This document shows positions 20,102 to 30,866 of a DNA stretch of 64,000 nt, one piece after another. Positions within the stretch are counted from its first letter, which is position 1. Each line of letters opens with the position of its first letter. Source of the stretch: CAVWUA01 sp963758025 (GTDB lineage Bacteria; Planctomycetota; Planctomycetia; Isosphaerales; Isosphaeraceae); the NCBI GenBank assembly GCA_963758025.1, contig CAVWUA010000016.1, positions 62,001-126,000 on the forward strand, written 5' to 3'. A program made the translations under genes and the position numbers. The notes beneath the pieces were generated by a model. The model saw only the letters and a program-made list of their open reading frames with translations, was not told where the DNA came from and did not search any database.

Positions 20102-20515
20102 GATCTCTCACTCTTCGGACAGGCTCGCTCGAAGCTCATCCTCATTCTAACGACTTCCCCGCGCTCAGGTCCAAGATCACCACGCGGAACGTCCTCGCCG
20201 AGCGGGAACCCGAGGTCAAGCAGAGCGCGGCGGAACTCCATCGACTCCGCAACCACCGTTCAACGTCGTGCCGGGTCTACGGACGGAGGCATGGCAAATG
20301 GCACATTCCCGATTCCAGAAGTTCTTTTCCTCTTTGGAGATCTGAAATCCGAAATGTGCGACTCGTTCTGTCAAACTCAATAAAAATTAGTGAACAGGCG
20401 TGGACACCAAACCGATGAGAGGGTAGAACATGCTCGGCATGTGCGTGGGATTCCGTACACGTGGACGGATGACGCCCATGTGAGCGTTCGGTTCTCGAAC
20501 TTCGGGAGGTGAGCC
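20102..20515. other. Gene-free stretch upstream of the ferredoxin and VOC genes
   Basis: No gene is recognisable in these 414 bases between divergent genes. It contains copy 2 of the hairpin repeat. Confidence 0.6.
20298..20358 (-). repeat. Dispersed hairpin repeat, copy 2
   Basis: On the minus strand this element aligns without gaps to 17589-17649 with 11 mismatches in 61 bases. Its ends (CACATTTCGGATTT and GGAATCGGGAATGTG) form a partial dyad. It lies about 2.7 kb from copy 1 in inverted orientation, so the pair brackets dnaK and the zinc-ribbon and ferredoxin genes. Confidence 0.75.
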
Positions 20516-20961
20516 GTGGCGGAGACTTCGACGACGATCACACCGCACCTGGTGGTCAAGGGGGCGGCGCAGGCGATCGAGTTCTACGGCAAGGCATTCG
20601 GCGCGACGGAATTGTACCGGATGAACTGCCCGCAAACCGGGAAGGTGATGCACGCCGATTTGCGGATCGGCTCGTCGCACCTGTTTCTCTGCGACGAATT
20701 TCCCGAACGTTGCGCTCGAGCGCCTCGTCCCTCGATCAGTTGCCCGTGACGATCCACCTTCAGGTTGAAGACGCCGACACCGTCTTCAACCAGGCGGTCG
20801 AGGCCGGGGCGACGGTCGCCATGCCGCTGTCGAACATGTTCTGGGGCGATCGCTACGGTCAATTGACCGACCCGTTCGGCTATCGGTGGTCGATCGCCAG
20901 CAAGGTCGAGGAACTGACTCCCGAGCAGATGCGGGAACGCATGGCCGCCGTCATGGCGTGA
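20516..20961 (+). CDS. VOC-superfamily (glyoxalase/bleomycin-resistance-like) protein, frameshifted
   Basis: The protein of ~148 residues has the VOC fold pattern ITPHLVVKGAAQAIEFYGKA with FGATELYRMNCPQTGKVMHA in the first half. The second half has IHLQVEDADTVFNQAVEAGA and ends with GDRYGQLTDPFGYRWSIASK. These features match the PhnB-like subgroup. The start is GTG at 20516 after GGGAGGTGAGCC, a good ribosome site. The halves lie in different frames, with a change near 20700-20735. Function within the superfamily cannot be told; PhnB-like proteins of this type are common and mostly uncharacterised. Confidence 0.8.
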
Positions 20962-21023
20962 AGCCGGTCCACATGCCGATGGGTGACGTTGAGGTTGGTT
21001 CCGCCACCCATCGGCGACGTGGT

Positions 21024-22028
<1,005 letters not shown>

Positions 22029-22290
22029 CGGCGACTCCGAATAGTGGCCCGTGGCGCGTGGCCAGTGGCCGGTCTGAGGGAAGGAAAATGGCCCGCGACC
22101 GAGAGCCGGGGCCGGCTTGAGACGGTATGGATGATGGCCATCGGCCAGGGTCCGTCGATGACGAAAGCGGCACGTGGCGGTTCTTCCACGGGCCGCGAGA
22201 GCATCGGTTCCGGGTGGGTGGGATGGATATCGAGCGGGAAATCTCCGTCAACAACCTGACCGCGGCCATCCCACCACGTCCCGCGACTGA

Positions 22291-22878
22291 CTAGAGGCTC
22301 GAATGCCCGACGACCGCCCCCTCGTCCTCGGCCGGGGCCGCGACGGCCGTCCGCTCGGGGACGCTGCTGCGGACCAGGGCGATCCGGCCGGTGCGAGCCA
22401 GCTCGCGAATGCCGTAGGGTCGCATCAGGTCGATGAACGACTCGATCTTCTTCTCCTGGCCGGAAATCTCGACCATGAGCTGCTCGGGACCGACATCGAC
22501 AATCCGCCCGCGGAAATCCAGCACGAGCCCCCGGATCTCCGCCCGGCGCTCGGGCGTGGCATCGACCTTGATCAGCATCAGGTCGCGCTCGACGAAGTCC
22601 TCGCGCGAGATGTCGATGACCCGTACGACCGTGACGATCTTCTCCAGTTGCTTGCGTACCTGCTCCAGGACCCGGTCGTCCCCGACGACGACGAACGTGA
22701 TCCGGGAGAGGACCGGGTCCTCGGTCTCCCCGACGGCCAGGCTGTCAATGTTGAACCCGCGCGAGGCGAGCATCCCCGAGATGTGCGCCAGCACCCCCGG
22801 CTGGTTCTGCACCAGCGCTGAGAGCACGTGTCGCATCCGTCCCGTACCCTGGGTCGAACTACCGTTTGAGGACTCCAT
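22291..22878 (-). CDS. ilvN: Acetolactate synthase small (regulatory) subunit
   Basis: The protein of 195 residues regulates acetohydroxyacid synthase by valine feedback. It has an ACT domain at the N-terminus (RHVLSALVQNQPGVLAHISG, MLASRGFNIDSLAVGETED) and the IlvH-type C-terminal domain (RDLMLIKVDATPERRAEI, MRPYGIRELARTGRIAL). The start at 22878 is backed by GAGGAG seven bases upstream; an internal MRHVLS start is possible. The large subunit gene is not in this window. With ilvC it forms a branched-chain amino-acid block. Confidence 0.95.
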   Translation of the reverse strand: MESSNGSSTQGTGRMRHVLSALVQNQPGVLAHISGMLASRGFNIDSLAVGETEDPVLSRITFVVVGDDRVLEQVRKQLEKIVTVVRVIDISREDFVERDLMLIKVDATPERRAEIRGLVLDFRGRIVDVGPEQLMVEISGQEKKIESFIDLMRPYGIRELARTGRIALVRSSVPERTAVAAPAEDEGAVVGHSSL

Positions 22879-23134
22879 CGCAACTCCTCGCCCGCCTGAC
22901 CCGCGATCTCCCCACCCGCCCTTTTGGGTGGTTCCTCGTCAAGGCGGAGCAAGCCGCTATCTTACCGAGAGGAGACGACATCTCGCAAGGGCGCGCAACG
23001 TTGACCCGCTCCCACGCTTCGGGTACCGTTTAACATGTGTTTTGCGAGATCCGAACCCTGAAACGCCTGCGTTGCCGCCTGATAATGCCGGACTCGGCCA
23101 GCCGCGACATTCATCCCAAAGAGGTCACAGTCTG

Positions 23135-26100
23135 ATGGGTCGAACGTGCAGTCGAATCGGATGGGCCGTCGCGCTCCTGCTGGGGATCGGTTTCCACCTG
23201 CCCGCGCTCGCCGACGAACCAACGCCGGACGACCTCCAGTTCTTCGAGGCGAAGGTCCGTCCGCTTCTGGTCGAGCGCTGCTATCAATGCCACTCGGCCG
23301 ACGCGAAACGGATTCGCGGGAACCTGCTTCTGGATACGAAGGACGGCTGGACCGAGGGGGGCGACAACGGGCCGACGATCGTGCCGGGGGACCCGGAGAA
23401 TAGCCTGCTCGTGCAGGTCGTCCGCTACGACGACATCATCCAGATGCCGCCCAAGGGGAAGCTGCCCGACGCGGAAATCGCCATCCTGACCGAGTGGGTC
23501 CGCCGGGCGCGCCCGACCCCCGCACCGGCAAGGCCCGCTCTCAGCCTACGCGGACGATCGACATCGAAGCCGGGCGGGAACACTGGGCGTTTCAGCCGTT
23601 AAAGCGACGTCGAACCGCCGGAGGTCCACGACGGCTCGTGGCCGATCACCCCCATCGACCGCTTCATCCTGGCCCGGATCGAGGAAAAGGGGCTGACACC
23701 GAACCCGCGGGCCGACCGCCGGCAACTGATCCGCCGGGCGTATTTCGACCTGATCGGCCTGCCGCCGACGCCCGAGGAGGTTCAGGCGTTCCTCGACGAC
23801 GATGCCCCCGACGCCTACGAGCGAGTGATCGACCGCCTGCTGGCCAGCCCCCATTATGGCGAGCGCTGGGGACGGCACTGGCTCGACCTGGCGCGGTTCG
23901 CCGAGAGCCACGGGTTCGAGCACGACTCCGACCGGCCCACCGCGTATCACTACCGCGACTTCGTCATCGAGGCCCTGAACCGCGACCTGCCATATGACAC
24001 GTTCGTGAAGTGGCAACTCGCCGGCGACGAGCTGGCCCCGGACGACAACCTCGCCCTGAAGGCAACCGGCTTCCTCGCGGCGGGCGTCCACAGCACGCAG
24101 ATCACCAAGAACCAGGTCGAGAAGGAACGATACGACGAGCTGGACGACATGGTCAACACCACGGGCACCGCATTCCTCGGCCTGACGATCGGCTGCGCCC
24201 GTTGCCACGACCACAAGTACGACCCGATCCCGAACCGCGACTATTACCGCATGGTCGCCACCTTCACCACCACCGTCCGCAGCGAGATCGACCTGGAGAT
24301 CAACCGGGACGCCTACGACAAGGCAAAGACCGCCTTCGACAAGGAGCACGCCCCGTACCTCGAAGCGCTCGCACGGTTCGAGGCCGAGACGCTGCCGGCC
24401 CGCCTCCAGCGCTGGGAGGCGGAGCGGTCGGAAGCGGAATCGGAGCGCGAGCCCGCGTGGATCGTGCTCGATCCCTCAAAGATCGAATCCAAGGGCGGGG
24501 CCACCTTCACCCGGCAGGACGACGGCTCCTGGCTCGCGAGCGGCACGAACGTCGATTTCGACACCTACACGATCGAGGTCCCCACAGAGGCGACGGGCAT
24601 CACGGCCATCCGCGTCGAGGCCCTGGCCGATCCGTCCTTCGTGAAGAGTGGCCCCGGTCGCGCGGATAACGGGAACTTCGACCTGACCGACCTGCGCCTC
24701 ACCGCAACTCCGACAGACGGCAGCCTGCCGCCCGCGATCATCGCATTGCGGAACCCCCGCGCGACTTCGAGCAGAAGGGGCTGCCGGTCGCGGCGGCCAT
24801 CGACGACAACCCGAAATCCGGCTGGGCGGTCGACCCCGAGTTCGGCAAGGACCACGCCGCCGTGTTCGAGACGGCCGAAGATCTCGGGTTCGACGGCGGG
24901 ACCGTCTTGACCTTCACCCTCGATTTCCAGGGGAACAACCGCCACAGCATCGGCCGCCTGCGGCTCGCGCTGAGCCGGGCGCCGAGGCCGGTCGGCCTGG
25001 ACGGACGGGGCGATCCCGCAAGAAATCGTGCGGATTCTGGACCGCCCCCGCGACGAGCGCACCCCGGAACAGAACGCGGCACTTCTGGCCTGGTACCGCA
25101 CGATCGACCCCGAATGGCAGACACTCAAGAAGGCTGCCGACGACCACGCGAAGACCGCACCCAAACCCGAGACGGACGAAGGCTCTCATCTCCACCGAGG
25201 GCCTGCCCGCCGTGCGCTTGCACACCCAGGGGGCGGACTTCCTCGACGCGACCCACTTCCTCAAGCGGGGCGACCCGAACCAGAAGGAGGGCGTCGCCTC
25301 GCAAGGGTTCCTTCAGGTGCTCATGACGACTTCCGAAGCAGAGAAACACTGGCAGGTTGACCCGCCGGAAGGCTGGCGGACGTCGTACCGCCGCACGGCG
25401 CTGGCGGACTGGATCACCGACACCGAAGCACGGGGCGGGGCACCTCCTGGCCCGCGTGATCGTCAACCGGCTCTGGCAGCACCACCTCGGCCGGGGGATC
25501 GTCGCCACGCCGAGCGACTTCGGCAAGCAAGGCGCGTCGCCGACACACCCCGAGCTGCTCGACTGGCTCGCCACGGAGCTGATCCAGAGGGGCTGGCATC
25601 TCAAGCCGATCCACAAGCTCATCATGACCAGCGCCGTCTATCGCCAGAGCGCGGCGATCGACCCCTCGAAAGCGGCGGCCGACGTGGACAACGCCCTCTT
25701 CTGGCGCCAGGATCGCCGACGGCTGGAGGCCGAGGCGATCCGCGACGCCTTGCTGGCCGTGTCCGGTCAGCTCGATCCGACGATGTTCGGCCCCGGCACG
25801 CTCGACGAGTCGATGCGGCGGCGGAGCATCTACTTCACCGTCAAGCGGAGCCAGCTCATCCCGATGATGACGCTGTTCGACGCCCCCGACGCCCTCGTGC
25901 CGATCGCCGTGCGCTCCGCCACGACAGTCGCGCCGCAGTCGCTCTACCTGATGAACAACCCGAACGTCCGCGCCTGGGCCGCCGCCTTCGCCCGTCGTGT
26001 CGCGCCCGGCGAGGGCGAATCGAACGCGGACGCCATCCGGAACGCCTACCTGCTGGCCCTGAGCCGCCCTCCCGACGACGCCGAACGGGCCGATGCCCAG

Positions 26101-26223
26101 GCGTTCCTCGACCGGCAAGTCCAGTCCTATAAAGAGGCGGGCGCCGACGACCCGGCCGGCGCGGCCTGGACGGATTTCTGCCAGGTCCTGATGAGCCTGA
26201 ACGAATTCATTTTCATCGACTGA
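23135..26223 (+). CDS. PSD1-type cytochrome c with DUF1549 and DUF1553 domains, several frameshifts
   Basis: This is an exported multidomain protein of ~1030 residues, very common in planctomycetes and of unresolved biochemical role. A signal peptide ([20 protein letters not shown]) is followed by a cytochrome-like region with one haem motif CYQCH (~residue 49) and the tail [21 protein letters not shown]1549 follows ([19 protein letters not shown], then [19 protein letters not shown]), with [12 protein letters not shown], and DUF1553 at the C-terminus ([20 protein letters not shown], then [14 protein letters not shown] sequence). Frame changes occur near 23530, 23600, 24765, 25010, 25180 and 25430. 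The next gene encodes the usual DUF1501 partner 19 bases downstream. Confidence 0.9.
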
Positions 26224-26242
26224 TCGAACCGAGGCCCGCGCC

Positions 26243-27717
26243 ATGCCGAAGATCCCGCATCTGATCGCCGCTCCCGCTCCGGCCTTCGCCTCGCGCCGCG
26301 CGTTCTTGCGGCAAACCGGCTCCGGCTTCGGCCTGCTGGCCCTGGCGGGGCTGTTCGAACAGCAAGGACTGCGCGTCCAGGGGGCGGAAACCGACCGCGC
26401 CCTGCACCCGATGGCCGCGCGGCCGCCGCACTTCCCGGCGAAGGCGAAATCCGTGATCTGGCTGTTCATGAACGGCGGCCAGAGCCAGGTCGATACCTGG
26501 GACTACAAGCCCGAGCTGGCCCAGCGCGACGGCCAGGAGCTACCCGGCTTCGACAAGAACACCGGCTTCTTCATCGATCAGGTCGGCCCGCTGATGAAGT
26601 CCCCCTTCGCGTTCGCCCAGCACGGGGAGACCGGGACCTGGGTCTCGGAGATCTTCCCGCACCTGGCGAAGCACGTCGATGACCTGGCGTTCCTGCACGG
26701 CTGCTACACCGAGACGAACAACCATTCGCCGGCCCTCTTCCAGATCAACACCGGCATGAGCCGCATGGGCTTCCCCTGCGTCGGCGCGTGGGTGACCTAT
26801 GGCCTCGGGTCCGAGAACCAGAACCTGCCGGGCTTCGTCGTGATGTACGACACGCTCGGCCGCGGCCTGCCCAAGGGGCACGCCCAGAACTGGGGCAGCG
26901 GCTTCTTGCCCGGCGTGTACCAGGGGACCGCCCTGAACGGCCAGGGGCCGCCCATCGACAACCTCCAGCGCCCCGCCCCGCTGTCCGACAGTCAGCAGCG
27001 TCAGCAACTCGACCTGCTCAGCCGGCTCAACATCCGGCACCGCGAAGAGCATCCCGCCGAGGCCGCCCTGGCCGCGCGGATCGAGAGCTTCGAGCTGGCC
27101 TACCGCATGCAGATGGCCGCCCCCGAGGCCCTCGACGTCGACCAGCGAATCCCCCGCCACGAAGTCCCTCTACGGCCTGGACGACCCCAAGTGCGGCCAC
27201 TTCGCCCGCCAGTGCCTCACGGCCCGTCGGCTGGTCGAGCGCGGCGTGCGGTTCGTGCAGATCTACTCCGGCGGCATGGAGAACGAGCGGAGCTGGGACG
27301 GCCATCAGGACATCGTCAAGAACCACGGCGGCTTCGCCCTCGAAACCGACCAGCCGATCGCCGCCTTGCTGACCGACCTGAAGCAGCGCGGACTGCTCGA
27401 CGAGACGCTGGTCGTCTGCTGCGGCGAGTTCGGCCGCCTGCCGATCGTGCAGAAAGGCGGGCACCGGTCGCGACCACAACCCACACGCCTTCACCACCTG
27501 GATGGCCGGCGGCGGCGTGAAACAAGGCACCCACCACGGCCAGACCGACGACTTCGGCCACAAGGCGATCGACGGGCGCGTCAGCATCAACGACCTCCAC
27601 GCCACGATCCTGCACCTCCTGGGCCTGGAGCACACAAAGCTGACCTACCGCTACAACGGCCGCGACTTCCGCCTGACCGACGTCGCCGGCAAGATCGTCG
27701 AGGAGATCCTCGCCTGA
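26243..27717 (+). CDS. DUF1501 protein (Tat-type exported, sulfatase-like fold), two frameshifts
   Basis: The protein of ~490 residues is the usual partner of PSD1 cytochromes in planctomycetes. The N-terminus has a Tat-like signal ([20 protein letters not shown]). DUF1501 hallmarks are [40 protein letters not shown] and, near the end, [18 protein letters not shown] with [11 protein letters not shown]. Frame changes lie at about 27150 and 27465. The family is related to alkaline phosphatase/sulfatase folds; no activity is proven. It probably forms an operon with the upstream cytochrome gene and ends before the tRNA gene. Confidence 0.9.
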
Positions 27718-27809
27718 CGCTCCGCACAAAATGAGTCGAATTGGGGTTCCCGCCCCCGCTTCCCTTTCGGTAAGATATTCCACGTTCGACGTCCGCCAAA
27801 ACTTCATGC

Positions 27810-27883
<74 letters not shown>

Positions 27884-27888
27884 CTTTG

Positions 27889-27929
27889 CCGCCAGGTCCT
27901 TGTTTTCAAGGGTCTGGCGGTTTTCTTTT
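27889..27929 (+). terminator. Rho-independent terminator of the tRNA transcript
   Basis: The stem CCGCCAG-GT-CCTTG pairs with CAAGG-GT-CTGGCGG around a TTTT loop and is followed by TTTTCTTTT. It begins six bases after the tRNA. Confidence 0.93.
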
Positions 27930-28025
27930 GCCCATCCTCTCTGAATTCTTTCGGGTCCGCGTTACCGCCTTCGATCGGGCGCGTCTGGAAAGGAGGCTGA
28001 TCGTATGGCAGGATTGTCGGCATTA

Positions 28026-28043
28026 AATGTACAAATTTACATT
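28026..28043. promoter_or_regulatory. AT-rich palindrome, possible operator or recombination site
   Basis: AATGTA and TACATT are perfect inverted arms around CAAATT, an AT-only patch in GC-rich DNA. It lies 19 bases before the start of the integrase-like remnant. Its role is not known. Confidence 0.35.
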
Positions 28044-28061
28044 ATGCGAAGGGTGGGACCC

Positions 28062-28193
28062 ATGGCCCGAAAGCCTCGAGTTCGATGGCATGCGCCAGCC
28101 AACGCCTGGCGGTGCGACGTGGGACCGTTTGGGAAGAGTGGTCGGAGGATACCGGTCTATTTCCGGGAGATCCCCAACACGGTACTCACTTGA
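28062..28193 (+). pseudogene. Remnant resembling the N-terminus of a tyrosine recombinase
   Basis: A 43-residue reading frame (MARKPRVRWHAPANAWRCDV, then GPFGKSGRRIPVYFREIPNT) resembles the first residues of phage-type integrases that are widespread in planctomycetes. It breaks off, and DLEAWQRLAGKDAWMF in another frame just downstream may be its continuation. No catalytic domain follows, since the next gene on the other strand ends at 28238. Its place beside a tRNA gene fits a relic of tRNA-targeted integration. The family call is tentative because the fragment is short. Confidence 0.35.
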
Positions 28194-28237
28194 CCTGGAA
28201 GCATGGCAGCGGCTCGCGGGAAAGGACGCCTGGATGT

Positions 28238-29630
28238 TCACCTCGGCTTCGATTCCCGCTCGCCTTCGACACGAATCAGCACGCGTCCATACCGGGACAG
28301 GGCGGGTTCGCCGTCGTCCGTCACGGTCAGCAGCACGGGGATCGTTCGGCCCGAGGCCCCCGGCGGGACCGTGAGCCGCGCCAGCTTCGACCGGCCCCCT
28401 TCGATGGTGATCCCGGCGTCATCTCCTCTCTCCGGATAGATCGACCAGGCGAAGGTCAACTCGTCGCCGTCCGGGTCGGACGAGGCGCCGGCGTCCAGGG
28501 TGAGCACCTCCCCCGGCGCCACGGACCGCTCCCGCTCGCCCGTGATGCGGACGACCGGCGGGTGGTTGGCCTCCTCGATACGGCTCGACGCACCAGTCCA
28601 GCCGGGCCTGGAAGTCGGCCTGGAACGCCGGGCGCCAGCGGTAGACCGACGACATTCTCGGGTCGGGGTCGCCCGAGGTCTCCAGGTCCGCGTCGGGCAC
28701 GTCGGCCAGCCGCCTGTCCTCGCCCTCGAACCGCCCGCCCCAGCTTCCCAGCCAGGGCCGCCCGGGGTCGCTCAGGCCGTTGGGGATCAGGGAGAGGAAC
28801 GACGGCGTGTCCCCCTCCTTGATTCCCCGCACCCGGCCCAGCGTGCCGGACCAGATGTCGCCGCCGTTGTAGTCCGGATAGAGGTCGCCCAGCGGGCCGT
28901 GGCCGTGGATGTGCGCTTTGACCCACTCGGAGGAGACCAGCGCCGTGTCGCCGCCCCGATACATGCCCCGGTAGGCCCGTTGCTGGGTGACGGTGAACAG
29001 GCCGGGGAACTCGTCCCGGATCCAGGGGCCGGTAGAGTCCTGATCGCCGATCGAGTGGACCCGCAGCTTCGCGACGAACCGGTCGAGGTCCTCGGGGCTC
29101 CGGTCCTGCCGCACTCTCCAGAGGGCCTGGGCCAGGTCGGCGGAACCGCCCCAGATCAGGACCCAGACCGGTCGGGGGTCGTTCCGGTCCACGACCTCGA
29201 TGATCCAGTCGGAGCCCTCGGTGTCCTTCCCTTCGCCGATGCTCTGCTCGACCGGGACCTTCGGGCCGGCGATCGGCTGGCCCGGCCTGATCGCCTCGGC
29301 GAGCCTGGAGGCCGGGGGATAGCGGTCATCGTGGCGCCGCAGGTTGGGCCGGGCCGCGTCGTAGGCGTCCACGACCCGGCGGATCAGGTCGGGCCGGACC
29401 CGCTGTCCGTGCCCGAGGTTCGAGGTGGCGATCAGCCCCTCGATGTCGAAGTCGTTGGTGTAGAGCATCAGCCGGATCATCGACTGGCCGTCGTCGGGCT
29501 CGGCGACCCCGGCGGTCAGGCTGCCGATGTCCGTCAGGACGATCAGCCGGGGCCGCTCGGGAGCGTCCGCCGCCGGGGCCGGGCCCGCGAGGCAGGCGGC
29601 CAGTAATGGCAGCCAGAGAGCATGGTTCAC
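28238..29630 (-). CDS. Exported DUF1593 (nucleoside-hydrolase-like, Sde182-type) protein, frameshifted
   Basis: The protein of ~463 residues has a signal peptide (NHALWLPLLAACLAGPAPAA). A nucleoside-hydrolase-like domain follows (RPRLIVLTDIGSL, then EPDDGQSMIRLMLYTNDFDI and [20 protein letters not shown]). A C-terminal Ig/PKD-like domain has LDAGASSDPDGDELTFAW. DUF1593 proteins are linked to polysaccharide use (Sde182 binds cellulose), but their substrate is unclear. The start is GTG at 29630 with AGGAGG upstream and overlaps the stop of the next upstream gene by GTGA. The C-terminal domain is in another frame, with a change at about 28570-28590. It is a paralogue of the gene at 30867-32264. 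Confidence 0.85.
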
Positions 29631-30769
29631 GGTGTCTCCTCCTTTCCGTAGGCTCTCGGGTCCAGCAGGGCCTCCAGCGTGAGGACCTTGACCCGCCGCT
29701 CGTTCTCGGGCGTGAACGCGGTGACGTGCAGCACCTCGCTCCCTCGGACCTCCATCAACGCGGCGTCGGCGAAGAGGCCCGGCAGCCACGCGTGGAGGAA
29801 CGTCCCGTCGCCGTAGCAATCCGCCTTCCGCTCCCCCCGGCAGTATTCGCCCCGGGTGCGGAACTGGTGGACCATGTGGTCGAGCAGCGGCACGTCCAGA
29901 TCCGTCAGCCGCCGCCACTCGCCGCTGCGGGGGCCGTTGTCCTCGGCCTCGCAGTGCTCGGGCCGGGGCAACACCCGCCATTCGTCCTGGCAGCGCTTGG
30001 GGATCCACCAGTGGTCATCGCCCCAACTGACGACCCGGAAGTGTCGGGCCACCAGCTCCGAGGCCCAGCGGTAGTGCCCGTTGTAGACCTTCAGGTCGGT
30101 GTAGTAAACGATGCACTTGCCGGCGATTGTCGGGTCGAGCGTGTAGGCCGAGGCGAGCGTGGCCCCCTGGCCCCCGATGTTCACGATCAGCGGACGGTCC
30201 GGGTCCTTCTCGAACCGCGCGTTGATGAGCTTGACGTAGAGGCGAGCCCCCGCCGAGTCTTTCCGCTCGCCAGCCTGTTCGCTCTCGGCCTCGGTGCCGA
30301 TGGTGATCGGCGGGATGCGGTCCATCCGCATGCCCGACGCCTCGGCGTTGGCCCGGGAGTCGAAGGCCGTCCGCTTCCACTCCGGTCTGGAGAAGCCCCA
30401 GAAGTCGGTCAGGACCGGCGTGACGATCAGCCCGGCGAGGTCCATCCCGCCGAGGCTGGCCATGGCATAGGCCCACTCGTCGTCGAAGACATCATCGTAG
30501 ACATCGTTGTCGTAGATGACCGGGTTGGTGACCGCCTCGCCGTCCGGCACCGTGACGCCGTGGATGTAGAGGCCCGGCGGGTAGCCGGGCCGGTCGAAGC
30601 CCCAGTCGCCGAGGGTCGGCTCGGGGTTCCGGCTCCAGTCGTTGGTGCGCGGGTTCCAGCGTGCCGTCTGGGCCGAAACCGTGGTACCGAGCACACACAG
30701 GAGGAGGGCCAGAGAGAGGGCCAGGGGCCGCAAAGGCAAAGGCATTGGCATCGGGCGAGGGACTGGCAT
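29627..30769 (-). CDS. Exported nucleoside-hydrolase-family protein
   Basis: The protein of 380 residues has a proline-rich start and a signal peptide (PLALSLALLLCVLGTTVSAQ). The acidic motif IYDNDVYDDVFDDEWAYAMA resembles the DxDxxxDD calcium and ribose site of inosine-uridine nucleoside hydrolases, and GGMDLAGLIVTP matches the next conserved strand. The start at 30769 is chosen for the AGGAG ten bases upstream; the frame is open a further 15 codons. It lies between two DUF1593 genes and overlaps the downstream one by four bases, so the three are probably one transcript. A real nucleosidase activity outside the cell is not certain; sugar binding is an alternative. Confidence 0.75.
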   Translation of the reverse strand: MPVPRPMPMPLPLRPLALSLALLLCVLGTTVSAQTARWNPRTNDWSRNPEPTLGDWGFDRPGYPPGLYIHGVTVPDGEAVTNPVIYDNDVYDDVFDDEWAYAMASLGGMDLAGLIVTPVLTDFWGFSRPEWKRTAFDSRANAEASGMRMDRIPPITIGTEAESEQAGERKDSAGARLYVKLINARFEKDPDRPLIVNIGGQGATLASAYTLDPTIAGKCIVYYTDLKVYNGHYRWASELVARHFRVVSWGDDHWWIPKRCQDEWRVLPRPEHCEAEDNGPRSGEWRRLTDLDVPLLDHMVHQFRTRGEYCRGERKADCYGDGTFLHAWLPGLFADAALMEVRGSEVLHVTAFTPENERRVKVLTLEALLDPRAYGKEETP

Positions 30770-30866
30770 GGGTGTTCGTCTCCTGCGTGTCGAGTGATTG
30801 GCCGCCCCCGGCATCGGGGCGATCTTGGCTTCTGACCCGCCATGATGCCGATTCCGCCGAGCGGTC

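Noticed and set aside
22040..22085. Short GGCCAC/GTGGCC repeats between ilvN and ilvC as an attenuator
   Set aside because: The repeats are simple low-complexity sequence without a leader peptide rich in Val, Leu or Ile codons or alternative hairpins.
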